Shown: positions 10,975-23,351 of the stretch, piece by piece
How positions within the stretch are numbered: position 1 is the stretch's first letter
Layout of the letters: every line of letters begins with the position of its first letter
Assembly: GCF_012489685.1 (NCBI RefSeq)
Contig: NC_080044.1
Coordinates: 49,538,964-49,602,963 of the forward strand
Reading direction: 5' to 3'
DNA from: Lotus japonicus
Lineage: Eukaryota > Streptophyta > Magnoliopsida > Fabales > Fabaceae
DNA: 64,000 nucleotides
Translations under genes and position numbers: made by a program
Notes under the pieces: model-generated
Told to the model about the DNA's origin: nothing
What the model saw: the letters and a program-made list of their open reading frames with translations, nothing else
The model's database searches: none

Positions 10975-11931
10975 CCATGTTGATTTCCTAGGGTTTATCT
11001 TTTGTTGTTATTCGATCTAATTTTCTCTTCATTTATGGAATAATGCCATCAAGCATAAATTTTTTTGGCAAGAATTTAATCAAATAAAATATTTTAAATT
11101 ATTTTTTGATTTACTGCATCACCATATGTTCGATTGTGAACAAAGCTTGTTGGAGAAAAATAGGATGCACAATTATGATAGATGGATGGACGGATAGAAG
11201 GAGGAGGTCTATACTTACTTTAATGGTAAATAGTCCTAAGGGTACAATTGTTTTTAAGTCCATTGATGCATCAAGCATATGCAAGACAACTGCTAAATTT
11301 TTTTAGATGGTGAATGATGTTGCTGAGGAAGTTGGTGAGGATAATGTGATTCAGATTGTCACAGATAATGCTGCAAACTACAAGGAAGCTAGTGATGTAT
11401 TGATTCAAAAGAGGAAGAGGCTTTATTGGACACATTGTGAAGCTCATTGCATAGACCTAATGCTATAGGACTGTGAAAAGAAGTTACCCCTCCACAAAGA
11501 GAGCATTGCACGTGGTAAGGAAATAACCAATTTCATTTATGCCAGGGTTGTTATTATAAGTCTATTGCATCACTATACTAAAGGTGGTGATTTGATTAGA
11601 CCCGGGGCTACACGCTTTGCTACGTTTTACTTGACATTGGTATGCTTGCGAGAAAAAAAATGCATTTTGGAAAATGTTTAACTCTGAAGAATGGATAGGT
11701 AGTCGTTTTGCGTAGACTAAAGATGAGAAAATTATTGAAGAATAGTTACTGATAAAGGGGTTTTAGAAAGATACGATGAATTGTTTGACGTGTGCTTATC
11801 CACTTATAAAAGTGTTGCGCAAACTGGATTCATATCAGAAGCCAGCCATGTGATACATGTATGAAGAAATAGATAAGTGTAAGGAGATAATTAAATCTAA
11901 CTTCAATAGCGTTCTGATAGGGTGCATCCTA
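10975..11931 (+). pseudogene. hAT transposase, DUF659 part (copy C, left piece)
   Basis: Plus-strand frames show the DUF659 hallmark: GCTIMIDGWTDRRRRS near 11165, SPKGTIVFKSIDASS, then a block around NVIQIVTDNAANYKEAS and EAHCIDLML. Next come the IARGKEITNF and RPGATRFA blocks. The open piece at 11106-11306 ends at a TAG, and later stops and frameshifts (for example near 11470 and 11690) make it a pseudogene. It is cut at 11931 by the Tekay solo LTR and continues at 50134. Upstream (10975-11100) is the H3 flank, as in copy E. Confidence 0.85.
11927..11931. repeat. Target-site duplication of Tekay solo LTR (left, tccta)
   Basis: tccta here is repeated at 50134-50138, immediately outside the TG...CA ends of the LTR. 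Copies B and D show the uninterrupted hAT target. Confidence 0.9.
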
Positions 11932-12131
11932 TGTGAGACCCAAGTTTTTAAGTTTGGAATAAATCGAATAAAAATTCCTTTTCACGATTAATTTGATGTA
12001 ACGTGAAGGAAAACCTGAACAAGTGTTTATGGAATGGAATAAATTTGTGAAGGAGAAAGTTCAGGAAAAGGCTAAGGATTGTAACAAAGTCGATAAAAGT
12101 TATAGCACGATTAGTATTCGCTTAAACCTAG
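11932..12131 (+). mobile_element. Tekay-type solo LTR, left piece
   Basis: It begins TGTGAGACCCAAG and aligns with the start of the complete Tekay LTR at 28880 (both continue with similar words such as gaaggaaaacctgaac and aggagaaagttcaggaaaag). It is interrupted at cctag by the SIRE tandem and resumes at 46163. Together the two pieces total about 4.17 kb, matching one Tekay LTR (4093 bp at 28880-32972), with no primer site or coding region. It is therefore a solo LTR left by LTR-LTR recombination. Confidence 0.9.
12127..12131. repeat. Target-site duplication of SIRE tandem (left, cctag)
   Basis: cctag recurs at 46163-46167 just outside the last SIRE LTR. The pair brackets the whole three-LTR array, so the array descends from one insertion event. 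Confidence 0.92.
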
Positions 12132-13337
12132 TGTAAGATCAAGTTTTGATCTAGTAGTACAACTCTATGTTTTGATGATTACAAGTTAACCTTTTGATAT
12201 GAACAATTGTGGTACTCTAACGTGTTTTTCTGAGTGTGCTATTTACAGGCTCTGACCTCAACTCAATCTCACACAAATCAGAAGCACTGTGTATAAAGAG
12301 CAACCCAAGCAACGCTTTCGCATTCACCATGTTCAGTGTGAACAGTGGAAAAGCTTCAGAAGTTCTGAAGTTATACAAACTCTGATGTGGACTCAGTCAC
12401 TAGAAGCTCTGAAGATCCAGAAAGTCTGATAACCAAGAAACACTGAAGGCTCAGATATTCTGATGGTGTAGAAGACTCTGAAGATCCAGAAGCTAATTAG
12501 TGAAATTCTGTTGTCCAGAAGCAAGATACTCTGAAGACCATGTTCTTCCCTCTGAGTTCAGAATAAGAAGAAACAATGGTCAGAGGATCTGGGCTTTCCC
12601 TCTGACTCTGATCAACCGGCTTCACAAGTTCCAATATGAAGCATCCCCTGATCAGAAGTCTCCTAGGTTTAAAGGTCAAGTCGCTATCCAAGTACAAAAG
12701 CAACTGTACCTTCCTGACGACCTACCTAACTGTCTCAGACACAGCAGAAGCTGGATTTTCCATAACTGCCCTCCAACGGTAGCATTTCCCATGCAACGCT
12801 CAACCCTAATCCTTGGAGTATATAAAGAGGCTGAAGACTGAAAGAAACGGCTAGAAGCATTCACATACGCGCAAGACAAACTTAAATTCTTCTAAGCTTT
12901 CTTTCATCTGAAATTCATTGAGTTTACTATTAGCTTTTTAGAAGCAAATCTCTTGTAAACAATTCTTTGATAAACAGTTTGTTTAGTTCCTTTAGGAGAT
13001 CAAGGCTGATCGGATCCTAGAGAAGACTAAGAGAGTGAATCTTAGTGTGAGCTAAGTCAGTGTAATTGTTAGTCACTTGTAGGTTTCAAGTGCAGTTGTA
13101 ACTCTTACCTGATTAGTGGATTGCCTTCATTCTAAGAAGGAAGAAATCACCTTAACGGGTGGACTGGAGTAGCTTGAGTGATTTATCAAGTGAACCAGGA
13201 TAAAATCCTTGTGTGCTTTTCTATCTCTTATCTTTAGCACTTAAGTTCTCGAAAGATTTGTCAAAATCTTTAAGGTGGAAGTTTTATACTGAAAATGTTA
13301 TTCAAACCCCCCCTTTCTACCGTTTTTCATACCTTCA
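12132..13337 (+). repeat. SIRE LTR 1 (5', 1206 bp)
   Basis: It starts tgtaagatcaag and ends ataccttca, has TG...CA ends, and is the same length as LTR 3. By eye it differs from LTR 3 at roughly ten positions, so the element is young. The LTR is rich in TCTGA/TCAGA words. A 113-codon open frame (12500-12841) exists in all three LTRs but has no recognisable domain and is probably fortuitous. Confidence 0.95.
12819..12826 (+). promoter_or_regulatory. TATA box of SIRE LTR 1
   Basis: TATATAAA within ggagtatataaagaggc, placed about two thirds into the LTR as expected for the U3/R border. Identical boxes occur at 28774-28781 (LTR 2) and 45644-45651 (LTR 3). Confidence 0.75.
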
Positions 13338-13339
13338 AT

Positions 13340-13351
13340 TGGTATCAGAGC
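13340..13351 (+). promoter_or_regulatory. Primer binding site, SIRE internal region 1
   Basis: TGGTATCAGAGC, complementary to the 3' end of initiator tRNA-Met, starts two bases after the LTR end. It marks the start of minus-strand cDNA synthesis. Confidence 0.92.
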
Positions 13352-13409
13352 GCAAGTTCTGATTACCACACCTAACAGTGTTCAGTGATCCGGGCCGGTG
13401 TGAAAAACA

Positions 13410-15320
13410 ATGGCTGCCACCACCAGTGAAACTCAAAGAGATGGTTACAATGCAAAGCCTCCTATGTTCGACGGTCAAAGGTTCGAATATTGGAAAGATA
13501 GACTGGAAAGTTTCTTTCTGGGTTTCGATGCAGATCTCTGGGATATTATTGTGGATGGCTACGAGCGTCCAGTTGATGCAGATGGCAAGAAGATCCCAAG
13601 GTCAAAGATGACTGCAGATCAAAAGAAGCTGTACTCACAACATCACAAAGCAAGAGCAATTCTTCTAAGTGCTATTTCCTATGAAGAGTACCAGAAGATT
13701 ACAGATCGTGAGTTTGCGAAAGGCATTTTCGAATCTCTGAAGATGTCTCATGAAGGAAACAAGAAAGTCAAAGAATCAAAGGCATTGTCTTTGATCCAAA
13801 AGTATGAATCCTTCATCATGGAGCCAAATGAGTCCATTGAAGAAATGTTCTCCAGATTTCAGCTGCTTGTAGCTGGCATACGACCTCTCAACAAGAGCTA
13901 CACAACAAAAGATCATGTCATAAGGGTCATCAGGTGTCTTCCTGAAAGTTGGATGCCTTTAGTGACTTCAATAGAGCTCACGAGAGACGTTGAGAATATG
14001 AGTTTAGAAGAACTCATCAGCATTTTGAAATGCCATGAGCTGAAGCGCTCAGAGATGCAAGATCTGAGGAAAAAGTCCATAGCCTTGAAATCTAAATCTG
14101 AAAAGGCTAAGGTTGAGAAGTCAAAAGCTCTTCAAGCTGAAGAAGAGGAATCTGAAGAAGCATCAGAAGATTCTGATGAAGATGAGCTGACTCTGATCTC
14201 CAAGAGACTCAATCGCATCTGGAAGCACAGGCAGAGCAAATACAAAGGCTCTGGAAAGGCAAAAGGAAAGTCTGAATCCTCAGGTCAGAAGAAGTCCTCA
14301 CTTAAGGAAGTCACATGCTTTGAGTGCAAAGAATCAGGGCACTACAAAAGTGACTGTCCAAAATTGAAGAAGGACAAGAAGCCAAAGAAGCACTTCAAGA
14401 CAAAGAAGAGTCTGATGGTGACATTTGATGAATCAGAGTCAGAGGATGTTGACTCTGATGGTGAAGTCCAAGGACTCATGGCTATTGTCAAAGACAAGGA
14501 AGCAGAGTCAAAGGGAGCTGTTGACTCTGACTCAGAATCAGAAGGAAATCCTAACTCAGACGATGAAAATGAGGTATTCGCTTCTTTCTCTACCTCTGAA
14601 CTGAAACATGCATTGTCTGATATTATGGATAAGTATAACTCCTTATTGTCTAAGCATAAGAAGCTGAAAAAGAACTTATCTGCTGTTTCCAAGACTCCTT
14701 CTGAACATGAGAAAATTATTTCTGATTTGAAAAATGATAATCATGCCTTGATCAATTCTAACTCTGTGCTTAAGAACCAGATTGCTAAGCTAGAAGAAAT
14801 TGTTGCCTGTGATGCCTCTGATTGTAGAAATGAATCTAAGTATGAAAAGTCTTTTCAAAGATTCCTAGCTAAAAGCGTGGATAGAAGCTTAATGGCTTCA
14901 ATGATCTATGGCGTAAGCAGAAATGGAATGCATGGCATTGGCTATTCTAAACCAATTAGAAATGAGCCCTCTGTGTCTAAAGCTAAATCCTTGTATGAAT
15001 GCTTTGTTCCCTCTGGTACCAAATTGCCTGATCCTGTATCTGCTAAAGTTGCTAAAAACCCTCTTAAAAAGGGATCTTTCTCTATGACTAAATATCATGC
15101 AAATATTCCTTTAAAATATCATGTTGAGACACCCAAGGTGATCAGAACCTCTGGGGTAACTAACAAGAGAGGACCCAGAAAGTGGGTACCTAAGGACAAG
15201 ATTATCTATGTTGCAGATATCCTTGATAGCTCCACTGAAACACCAATCATGGTATCTGGACAGTGGATGCTCGCGTCACATGATGGGAGAAAGGCGTATG
15301 TTCCGAGAGCTGAAACTTAA
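13410..15320 (+). CDS. gag: SIRE Gag, 636 codons (copy 1)
   Basis: The nucleocapsid/capsid polyprotein forms virus-like particles around the element RNA. The N-terminal half (residues about 10-220) has the Copia gag (UBN2-like) pattern, including [17 protein letters not shown] and a [16 protein letters not shown] block. A CCHC zinc knuckle [14 protein letters not shown] lies near residues 302-315. A highly acidic Ser/Asp/Glu-rich part and a Lys-rich coiled-coil-like part follow. The start ATG lies 72 bases after the LTR and is the first in frame. The frame closes at 15320, about 180 bases into the pol reading frame (+1), instead of running on into protease. The last ~30 codons, past the DSSTE segment, are probably out-of-frame readthrough of protease sequence. 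The copy appears intact. Confidence 0.93.
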   Translation: MAATTSETQRDGYNAKPPMFDGQRFEYWKDRLESFFLGFDADLWDIIVDGYERPVDADGKKIPRSKMTADQKKLYSQHHKARAILLSAISYEEYQKITDREFAKGIFESLKMSHEGNKKVKESKALSLIQKYESFIMEPNESIEEMFSRFQLLVAGIRPLNKSYTTKDHVIRVIRCLPESWMPLVTSIELTRDVENMSLEELISILKCHELKRSEMQDLRKKSIALKSKSEKAKVEKSKALQAEEEESEEASEDSDEDELTLISKRLNRIWKHRQSKYKGSGKAKGKSESSGQKKSSLKEVTCFECKESGHYKSDCPKLKKDKKPKKHFKTKKSLMVTFDESESEDVDSDGEVQGLMAIVKDKEAESKGAVDSDSESEGNPNSDDENEVFASFSTSELKHALSDIMDKYNSLLSKHKKLKKNLSAVSKTPSEHEKIISDLKNDNHALINSNSVLKNQIAKLEEIVACDASDCRNESKYEKSFQRFLAKSVDRSLMASMIYGVSRNGMHGIGYSKPIRNEPSVSKAKSLYECFVPSGTKLPDPVSAKVAKNPLKKGSFSMTKYHANIPLKYHVETPKVIRTSGVTNKRGPRKWVPKDKIIYVADILDSSTETPIMVSGQWMLASHDGRKAYVPRAET

Positions 15321-18312
15321 GCCTGGAGGCGAAGTTGGCTTTGGAGGAAATGAAAAGGGTAAAATTGTTGGTACTGGTACTATATGTGTAGATAGTAGTC
15401 CATGCATTGATAATGTGTTATTGGTAGACGGCTTAACACATAACTTATTGTCTATAAGTCAATTAGCTGACAAGGGTTATGATGTTATATTCAATCAAAA
15501 GTCCTGCCGGGCTGTAAGTCAAATCGATGGCTCTGTTCTGTTTAACAGCAAGAGGAAGAACAACATTTATAAGATCAGATTATCTGAGTTGGAGGCTCAG
15601 AATGTGAAGTGCCTTCTGTCTGTTAATGAAGAGCAGTGGGTATGGCATAGACGGTTAGGGCATGCCAGTATGAGAAAGATTTCTCAGCTGAGCAAGCTAA
15701 ACCTTGTCAGGGGCTTACCCAATCTGAAGTTCGCTTCAGACGCTCTTTGTGAAGCATGTCAGAAAGGCAAATTCACAAAAGTCCCTTTCAAGGCAAAGAA
15801 TGTTGTCTCAACCTCAAGGCCGTTAGAACTTCTGCATATCGACCTTTTTGGACCAGTGAAAACTGAGTCTATAGGTGGCAAGAGATATGGGATGGTTATC
15901 GTTGATGACTATAGCCGCTGGACATGGGTAAAGTTTCTAACCCGCAAGGATGAGTCTCATGCTGTGTTCTCTACCTTCATTGCTCAAGTGCAAAACGAGA
16001 AGGCTTGTAGGATTGTGCGTGTCAGAAGTGACCATGGTGGAGAGTTTGAGAATGACAAATTTGAGAGTCTGTTTGATTCCTATGGAATTGCACATGATTT
16101 CTCTTGTCCCAGAACTCCTCAACAAAATGGTGTTGTTGAGAGGAAGAACAGAACTCTTCAGGAGATGGCTAGAACCATGCTCCAAGAAACTGGCATGGCT
16201 AAGCACTTTTGGGCAGAGGCAGTAAATACAGCATGTTACATTCAGAACAGAATCTCTGTGAGACAAATTCTGAATAAGACTCCTTATGAATTGTGGAAGA
16301 ACATAAAACCCAACATTTCTTATTTTCATCCTTTTGACTGTGTTTGTTATGTTCTCAATACTAAGGATAAATTGCATAAATTTGATGCTAAGTCTTCTAA
16401 GTGTCTATTACTCGGTTACTCTGAGAGATCTAAAGGTTTTAGATTTTATAATACTGATGCTAAGACTATTGAAGAATCTATTCATGTTAGATTTGACGAT
16501 AAGCTTGACTCTGACCAGTCAAAGCTAGTTGAAAAGTTTGCAGATTTAAGTATTAATGTTTCTGACAAAGGCAAAGCTCCAGAGGAAGTTGAGCCAGAGG
16601 AAGATGAACCAGAGGAAGAAGCTGGTCCCTCTAACTCACAAACTATGAAGAAGAGCAGAATCACTGCAGCTCACCCTAAGGAATTGATTTTGGGCAACAA
16701 AGACGAACCAGTCAGAACCAGATCTGCCTTCAGACCCTCTGAAGAGACCTTGCTCAGTCTGAAAGGATTGGTGTCCTTAATTGAACCCAAGTCCATAGAT
16801 GAAGCTCTTCAGGACAAGGATTGGATTCTGGCCATGGAAGAAGAATTGAATCAATTCTCCAAGAACGATGTTTGGAGCTTAGTGAAGAAACCTGAGAGTG
16901 TCCATGTTATTGGAACGAAATGGGTATTCAGAAACAAACTGAATGAGAAAGGAGATGTAGTCAGAAACAAGGCAAGGCTAGTTGCTCAAGGCTACAGCCA
17001 ACAGGAAGGAATAGACTACACTGAAACATTTGCTCCAGTAGCAAGACTGGAGGCAATCAGACTGTTGATCTCTTTTTCAGTAAATCACAACATAGTTCTA
17101 CATCAGATGGACGTGAAGAGTGCCTTCCTAAATGGTTATATCTCAGAGGAAGTCTATGTTCATCAACCCCCAGGTTTTGAAGATGAGAAGAAACCAGACC
17201 ATGTGTTCAAATTGAAGAAATCACTCTACGGTTTGAAGCAAGCTCCCAGAGCATGGTATGAGAGACTCAGCTCATTCCTTCTGGAGAATGAGTTTGTAAG
17301 GGGTAAAGTAGATACAACTCTTTTTTGCAAGACTTATAAAGATGATATCTTAATTGTGCAAATTTATGTTGATGATATTATATTTGGTTCTGCTAATCAA
17401 TCTCTATGCAAAGAATTTTCTGAGATGATGCAGGCTGAATTTGAGATGAGTATGATGGGAGAATTAAAGTACTTTCTGGGAATACAAGTTGATCAAACAC
17501 CAGAAGGAACATATATCAATCAGAGCAAGTACACTAAAGAACTTCTGAAGAAGTTCAATATGTTGGAATCTACAGTGGCCAAAACTCCAATGCATCCTAC
17601 ATGCATTCTGGAGAAAGAAGATAAAAGTGGTAAAGTATGTCAGAAGCTCTATCGTGGCATGATAGGTTCACTTCTATACTTAACTGCATCTAGGCCAGAC
17701 ATACTATTTAGTGTTCATTTATGTGCTCGTTTCCAATCAGATCCAAGGGAAACCCACTTAACTGCTGTTAAGAGGATCCTAAGGTATCTGAAAGGCACCA
17801 CTAACCTTGGCTTGATGTATAAGAAAACATCAGAGTATAAGCTTTCAGGTTACTGTGATGCTGATTATGCTGGAGATAGAACAGAGAGAAAAAGTACTTC
17901 TGGAAATTGTCAATTTCTGGGAAGCAATCTAGTCTCATGGGCAAGCAAGAGGCAATCAACCATTGCACTATCAACTGCAGAGGCAGAATATATCTCAGCA
18001 GCAATATGCAGCACTCAGATGCTCTGGATGAAACATCAGCTGGAGGATTATCAGATCCTTGAGAGCAATATCCCAATCTATTGTGATAACACTGCTGCAA
18101 TCTCATTGAGTAAGAATCCTATCTTGCATTCAAGGGCAAAGCACATTGAGGTAAAGTATCACTTTATTAGAGATTATGTACAGAAGGGCGTACTTCTTCT
18201 GAAGTTTGTTGATACTGACCATCAATGGGCAGATATCTTTACAAAGCCCTTAGTAGAGGATAGATTTAATTTTATTCTGAAAAATCTGAACATGGACTTT
18301 TGTCCAGAGTGA
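15208..18312 (+). CDS. pol: SIRE Pol: protease, integrase, RT, RNase H (copy 1)
   Basis: One open frame encodes all enzymes. They are aspartic protease ([11 protein letters not shown], Asp codon 15259-15261), the GAG-pre-integrase zinc finger (WHRRLGH ... CEACQKG), and integrase with catalytic Asp/Asp/Glu in HIDLFGP, SDHGGEF and [11 protein letters not shown] follows with [33 protein letters not shown] and YVDD (17365-17376), then RNase H with YCDADYAG and LSTAEAEY. The frame is +1 relative to gag and opens at 15142. The ATG at 15208 is only the first Met, and translation probably depends on frameshifting or the element is defective at this junction. Unusual residues compared with copy 2 are HMMG for HMTG after the protease motif and FDC for FGC in the integrase C-terminal part. 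Confidence 0.94.
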   Translation: MLQISLIAPLKHQSWYLDSGCSRHMMGERRMFRELKLKPGGEVGFGGNEKGKIVGTGTICVDSSPCIDNVLLVDGLTHNLLSISQLADKGYDVIFNQKSCRAVSQIDGSVLFNSKRKNNIYKIRLSELEAQNVKCLLSVNEEQWVWHRRLGHASMRKISQLSKLNLVRGLPNLKFASDALCEACQKGKFTKVPFKAKNVVSTSRPLELLHIDLFGPVKTESIGGKRYGMVIVDDYSRWTWVKFLTRKDESHAVFSTFIAQVQNEKACRIVRVRSDHGGEFENDKFESLFDSYGIAHDFSCPRTPQQNGVVERKNRTLQEMARTMLQETGMAKHFWAEAVNTACYIQNRISVRQILNKTPYELWKNIKPNISYFHPFDCVCYVLNTKDKLHKFDAKSSKCLLLGYSERSKGFRFYNTDAKTIEESIHVRFDDKLDSDQSKLVEKFADLSINVSDKGKAPEEVEPEEDEPEEEAGPSNSQTMKKSRITAAHPKELILGNKDEPVRTRSAFRPSEETLLSLKGLVSLIEPKSIDEALQDKDWILAMEEELNQFSKNDVWSLVKKPESVHVIGTKWVFRNKLNEKGDVVRNKARLVAQGYSQQEGIDYTETFAPVARLEAIRLLISFSVNHNIVLHQMDVKSAFLNGYISEEVYVHQPPGFEDEKKPDHVFKLKKSLYGLKQAPRAWYERLSSFLLENEFVRGKVDTTLFCKTYKDDILIVQIYVDDIIFGSANQSLCKEFSEMMQAEFEMSMMGELKYFLGIQVDQTPEGTYINQSKYTKELLKKFNMLESTVAKTPMHPTCILEKEDKSGKVCQKLYRGMIGSLLYLTASRPDILFSVHLCARFQSDPRETHLTAVKRILRYLKGTTNLGLMYKKTSEYKLSGYCDADYAGDRTERKSTSGNCQFLGSNLVSWASKRQSTIALSTAEAEYISAAICSTQMLWMKHQLEDYQILESNIPIYCDNTAAISLSKNPILHSRAKHIEVKYHFIRDYVQKGVLLLKFVDTDHQWADIFTKPLVEDRFNFILKNLNMDFCPE

Positions 18313-18685
18313 AGATGGATCAGAACCTCTGACTATGATACTTCTTGATCAGAAGATGTCTAGTCCAGAAGGTAACTCAATCAGAGTGTGTGTACCCACT
18401 GGTACTGACTCTGAAGCTGAGACAGCAACACGTGTGTCAGTATTTCTGATGCATAGTTCCTTGTGCCCGTGTGACAGTCTGTTATGATTGCGTGTAGATG
18501 TGCTTCTCTCCTGTGTGTGATTTGTGTATTTACTGTTACTATCTATCTTTAATTTTCAACCGTTGATCTTAAAGTGCTTTTTGAATCAACAACGGTTATT
18601 TGTCAAAACCCACTATACACACACGATCTCTTTCACTTCCGGTTTTTACTCTCTCTCTCTTTGCTATTTCGAAACCGCTTATCCT
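18313..18685 (+). other. SIRE pol-env spacer, truncated at the assembly gap
   Basis: Non-coding sequence rich in TCAGA words, ending in a pyrimidine-rich tract. It is identical to 23352-23724 and stops at the N run, where env would follow. Confidence 0.85.
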
Positions 18686-18785
18686 NNNNNNNNNNNNNNN
18701 NNNNNNNNNNNNNNNNNNNNNNNNNNNNNNNNNNNNNNNNNNNNNNNNNNNNNNNNNNNNNNNNNNNNNNNNNNNNNNNNNNNNN
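18686..18785. other. Assembly gap (100 N)
   Basis: Exactly 100 N, the usual placeholder for a gap of unknown size. Sequence on its right (18786) restarts inside gag, and everything up to 23724 repeats 13745-18685. Confidence 0.99.
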
Positions 18786-20359
18786 GTCTCATGAAGGAAA
18801 CAAGAAAGTCAAAGAATCAAAGGCATTGTCTTTGATCCAAAAGTATGAATCCTTCATCATGGAGCCAAATGAGTCCATTGAAGAAATGTTCTCCAGATTT
18901 CAGCTGCTTGTAGCTGGCATACGACCTCTCAACAAGAGCTACACAACAAAAGATCATGTCATAAGGGTCATCAGGTGTCTTCCTGAAAGTTGGATGCCTT
19001 TAGTGACTTCAATAGAGCTCACGAGAGACGTTGAGAATATGAGTTTAGAAGAATCATCAGCATTTTGAAATGCCATGAGCTGAAGCGCTCAGAGATGCAA
19101 GATCTGAGGAAAAAGTCCATAGCCTTGAAATCTAAATCTGAAAAGCTAAGGTTGAGAAGTCAAAAGCTCTTCAAGCTGAAGAAGAGGAATCTGAAGAAGC
19201 ATCAGAAGATTCTGATGAAGATGAGCTGACTCTGATCTCCAAGAGACTCAATCGCATCTGGAAGCACAGGCAGAGCAAATACAAAGGCTCTGGAAAGGCA
19301 AAAGGAAAGTCTGAATCCTCAGGTCAGAAGAAGTCCTCACTTAAGGAAGTCACATGCTTTGAGTGCAAAGAATCAGGGCACTACAAAAGTGACTGTCCAA
19401 AATTGAAGAAGGACAAGAAGCCAAAGAAGCACTTCAAGACAAAGAAGAGTCTGATGGTGACATTTGATGAATCAGAGTCAGAGGATGTTGACTCTGATGG
19501 TGAAGTCCAAGGACTCATGGCTATTGTCAAAGACAAGGAAGCAGAGTCAAAGGGAGCTGTTGACTCTGACTCAGAATCAGAAGGAAATCCTAACTCAGAC
19601 GATGAAAATGAGGTATTCGCTTCTTTCTCTACCTCTGAACTGAAACATGCATTGTCTGATATTATGGATAAGTATAACTCCTTATTGTCTAAGCATAAGA
19701 AGCTGAAAAAGAACTTATCTGCTGTTTCCAAGACTCCTTCTGAACATGAGAAAATTATTTCTGATTTGAAAAATGATAATCATGCCTTGATCAATTCTAA
19801 CTCTGTGCTTAAGAACCAGATTGCTAAGCTAGAAGAAATTGTTGCCTGTGATGCCTCTGATTGTAGAAATGAATCTAAGTATGAAAAGTCTTTTCAAAGA
19901 TTCCTAGCTAAAAGCGTGGATAGAAGCTTAATGGCTTCAATGATCTATGGCGTAAGCAGAAATGGAATGCATGGCATTGGCTATTCTAAACCAATTAGAA
20001 ATGAGCCCTCTGTGTCTAAAGCTAAATCCTTGTATGAATGCTTTGTTCCCTCTGGTACCAAATTGCCTGATCCTGTATCTGCTAAAGTTGCTAAAAACCC
20101 TCTTAAAAAGGGATCTTTCTCTATGACTAAATATCATGCAAATATTCCTTTAAAATATCATGTTGAGACACCCAAGGTGATCAGAACCTCTGGGGTAACT
20201 AACAAGAGAGGACCCAGAAAGTGGGTACCTAAGGACAAGATTATCTATGTTGCAGATATCCTTGATAGCTCCACTGAAACACCAATCATGGTATCTGGAC
20301 AGTGGATGCTCGCGTCACATGATGGGAGAAAGGCGTATGTTCCGAGAGCTGAAACTTAA
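18786..20359 (+). pseudogene. gag: Duplicated SIRE gag segment after the gap (5'-truncated)
   Basis: This repeats 13745-15320 of copy 1 almost perfectly. Only two differences were seen: one-base deletions after about 19053 (gaatcatc versus gaactcatc) and at about 19145 (aaaagctaag versus aaaaggctaag). Each breaks the frame. The open part at 19403-20359 resumes the original frame. The N-terminal third of Gag is missing because of the gap. Indels confined to the few hundred bases beside a gap suggest contig-end consensus errors. Confidence 0.8.
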
Positions 20360-23351
20360 GCCTGGAGGCGAAGTTGGCTTTGGAGGAAATGAAAAGGGTA
20401 AAATTGTTGGTACTGGTACTATATGTGTAGATAGTAGTCCATGCATTGATAATGTGTTATTGGTAGACGGCTTAACACATAACTTATTGTCTATAAGTCA
20501 ATTAGCTGACAAGGGTTATGATGTTATATTCAATCAAAAGTCCTGCCGGGCTGTAAGTCAAATCGATGGCTCTGTTCTGTTTAACAGCAAGAGGAAGAAC
20601 AACATTTATAAGATCAGATTATCTGAGTTGGAGGCTCAGAATGTGAAGTGCCTTCTGTCTGTTAATGAAGAGCAGTGGGTATGGCATAGACGGTTAGGGC
20701 ATGCCAGTATGAGAAAGATTTCTCAGCTGAGCAAGCTAAACCTTGTCAGGGGCTTACCCAATCTGAAGTTCGCTTCAGACGCTCTTTGTGAAGCATGTCA
20801 GAAAGGCAAATTCACAAAAGTCCCTTTCAAGGCAAAGAATGTTGTCTCAACCTCAAGGCCGTTAGAACTTCTGCATATCGACCTTTTTGGACCAGTGAAA
20901 ACTGAGTCTATAGGTGGCAAGAGATATGGGATGGTTATCGTTGATGACTATAGCCGCTGGACATGGGTAAAGTTTCTAACCCGCAAGGATGAGTCTCATG
21001 CTGTGTTCTCTACCTTCATTGCTCAAGTGCAAAACGAGAAGGCTTGTAGGATTGTGCGTGTCAGAAGTGACCATGGTGGAGAGTTTGAGAATGACAAATT
21101 TGAGAGTCTGTTTGATTCCTATGGAATTGCACATGATTTCTCTTGTCCCAGAACTCCTCAACAAAATGGTGTTGTTGAGAGGAAGAACAGAACTCTTCAG
21201 GAGATGGCTAGAACCATGCTCCAAGAAACTGGCATGGCTAAGCACTTTTGGGCAGAGGCAGTAAATACAGCATGTTACATTCAGAACAGAATCTCTGTGA
21301 GACAAATTCTGAATAAGACTCCTTATGAATTGTGGAAGAACATAAAACCCAACATTTCTTATTTTCATCCTTTTGACTGTGTTTGTTATGTTCTCAATAC
21401 TAAGGATAAATTGCATAAATTTGATGCTAAGTCTTCTAAGTGTCTATTACTCGGTTACTCTGAGAGATCTAAAGGTTTTAGATTTTATAATACTGATGCT
21501 AAGACTATTGAAGAATCTATTCATGTTAGATTTGACGATAAGCTTGACTCTGACCAGTCAAAGCTAGTTGAAAAGTTTGCAGATTTAAGTATTAATGTTT
21601 CTGACAAAGGCAAAGCTCCAGAGGAAGTTGAGCCAGAGGAAGATGAACCAGAGGAAGAAGCTGGTCCCTCTAACTCACAAACTATGAAGAAGAGCAGAAT
21701 CACTGCAGCTCACCCTAAGGAATTGATTTTGGGCAACAAAGACGAACCAGTCAGAACCAGATCTGCCTTCAGACCCTCTGAAGAGACCTTGCTCAGTCTG
21801 AAAGGATTGGTGTCCTTAATTGAACCCAAGTCCATAGATGAAGCTCTTCAGGACAAGGATTGGATTCTGGCCATGGAAGAAGAATTGAATCAATTCTCCA
21901 AGAACGATGTTTGGAGCTTAGTGAAGAAACCTGAGAGTGTCCATGTTATTGGAACGAAATGGGTATTCAGAAACAAACTGAATGAGAAAGGAGATGTAGT
22001 CAGAAACAAGGCAAGGCTAGTTGCTCAAGGCTACAGCCAACAGGAAGGAATAGACTACACTGAAACATTTGCTCCAGTAGCAAGACTGGAGGCAATCAGA
22101 CTGTTGATCTCTTTTTCAGTAAATCACAACATAGTTCTACATCAGATGGACGTGAAGAGTGCCTTCCTAAATGGTTATATCTCAGAGGAAGTCTATGTTC
22201 ATCAACCCCCAGGTTTTGAAGATGAGAAGAAACCAGACCATGTGTTCAAATTGAAGAAATCACTCTACGGTTTGAAGCAAGCTCCCAGAGCATGGTATGA
22301 GAGACTCAGCTCATTCCTTCTGGAGAATGAGTTTGTAAGGGGTAAAGTAGATACAACTCTTTTTTGCAAGACTTATAAAGATGATATCTTAATTGTGCAA
22401 ATTTATGTTGATGATATTATATTTGGTTCTGCTAATCAATCTCTATGCAAAGAATTTTCTGAGATGATGCAGGCTGAATTTGAGATGAGTATGATGGGAG
22501 AATTAAAGTACTTTCTGGGAATACAAGTTGATCAAACACCAGAAGGAACATATATCAATCAGAGCAAGTACACTAAAGAACTTCTGAAGAAGTTCAATAT
22601 GTTGGAATCTACAGTGGCCAAAACTCCAATGCATCCTACATGCATTCTGGAGAAAGAAGATAAAAGTGGTAAAGTATGTCAGAAGCTCTATCGTGGCATG
22701 ATAGGTTCACTTCTATACTTAACTGCATCTAGGCCAGACATACTATTTAGTGTTCATTTATGTGCTCGTTTCCAATCAGATCCAAGGGAAACCCACTTAA
22801 CTGCTGTTAAGAGGATCCTAAGGTATCTGAAAGGCACCACTAACCTTGGCTTGATGTATAAGAAAACATCAGAGTATAAGCTTTCAGGTTACTGTGATGC
22901 TGATTATGCTGGAGATAGAACAGAGAGAAAAAGTACTTCTGGAAATTGTCAATTTCTGGGAAGCAATCTAGTCTCATGGGCAAGCAAGAGGCAATCAACC
23001 ATTGCACTATCAACTGCAGAGGCAGAATATATCTCAGCAGCAATATGCAGCACTCAGATGCTCTGGATGAAACATCAGCTGGAGGATTATCAGATCCTTG
23101 AGAGCAATATCCCAATCTATTGTGATAACACTGCTGCAATCTCATTGAGTAAGAATCCTATCTTGCATTCAAGGGCAAAGCACATTGAGGTAAAGTATCA
23201 CTTTATTAGAGATTATGTACAGAAGGGCGTACTTCTTCTGAAGTTTGTTGATACTGACCATCAATGGGCAGATATCTTTACAAAGCCCTTAGTAGAGGAT
23301 AGATTTAATTTTATTCTGAAAAATCTGAACATGGACTTTTGTCCAGAGTGA
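20247..23351 (+). CDS. pol: SIRE Pol, second appearance (probable assembly duplicate)
   Basis: The translation is the same as that of 15208-18312 over all 1034 codons, including the two unusual residues (HMMG and FDC). All protease, integrase, RT (YVDD) and RNase H motifs are present. It is followed by a 372-base spacer and then the env-like ORF, so this is the piece physically linked to env. Whether it is a real second copy or the same locus assembled twice cannot be decided without read data; I favour the latter. Confidence 0.85.
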   Translation: MLQISLIAPLKHQSWYLDSGCSRHMMGERRMFRELKLKPGGEVGFGGNEKGKIVGTGTICVDSSPCIDNVLLVDGLTHNLLSISQLADKGYDVIFNQKSCRAVSQIDGSVLFNSKRKNNIYKIRLSELEAQNVKCLLSVNEEQWVWHRRLGHASMRKISQLSKLNLVRGLPNLKFASDALCEACQKGKFTKVPFKAKNVVSTSRPLELLHIDLFGPVKTESIGGKRYGMVIVDDYSRWTWVKFLTRKDESHAVFSTFIAQVQNEKACRIVRVRSDHGGEFENDKFESLFDSYGIAHDFSCPRTPQQNGVVERKNRTLQEMARTMLQETGMAKHFWAEAVNTACYIQNRISVRQILNKTPYELWKNIKPNISYFHPFDCVCYVLNTKDKLHKFDAKSSKCLLLGYSERSKGFRFYNTDAKTIEESIHVRFDDKLDSDQSKLVEKFADLSINVSDKGKAPEEVEPEEDEPEEEAGPSNSQTMKKSRITAAHPKELILGNKDEPVRTRSAFRPSEETLLSLKGLVSLIEPKSIDEALQDKDWILAMEEELNQFSKNDVWSLVKKPESVHVIGTKWVFRNKLNEKGDVVRNKARLVAQGYSQQEGIDYTETFAPVARLEAIRLLISFSVNHNIVLHQMDVKSAFLNGYISEEVYVHQPPGFEDEKKPDHVFKLKKSLYGLKQAPRAWYERLSSFLLENEFVRGKVDTTLFCKTYKDDILIVQIYVDDIIFGSANQSLCKEFSEMMQAEFEMSMMGELKYFLGIQVDQTPEGTYINQSKYTKELLKKFNMLESTVAKTPMHPTCILEKEDKSGKVCQKLYRGMIGSLLYLTASRPDILFSVHLCARFQSDPRETHLTAVKRILRYLKGTTNLGLMYKKTSEYKLSGYCDADYAGDRTERKSTSGNCQFLGSNLVSWASKRQSTIALSTAEAEYISAAICSTQMLWMKHQLEDYQILESNIPIYCDNTAAISLSKNPILHSRAKHIEVKYHFIRDYVQKGVLLLKFVDTDHQWADIFTKPLVEDRFNFILKNLNMDFCPE

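Noticed and set aside
12500..12841. 113-codon ORF present in all three SIRE LTRs (also 28455-28796 and 45325-45666)
   Set aside because: It lies in U3 directly over the TATA box region, has no domain, and recurs only because LTRs are repeated and young.
14342..14692. 116-codon minus-strand ORF antisense to gag (repeated at 19381 and 36289)
   Set aside because: It is a shadow of the acidic Ser/Asp codons of gag; no promoter-like element or independent constraint was seen.
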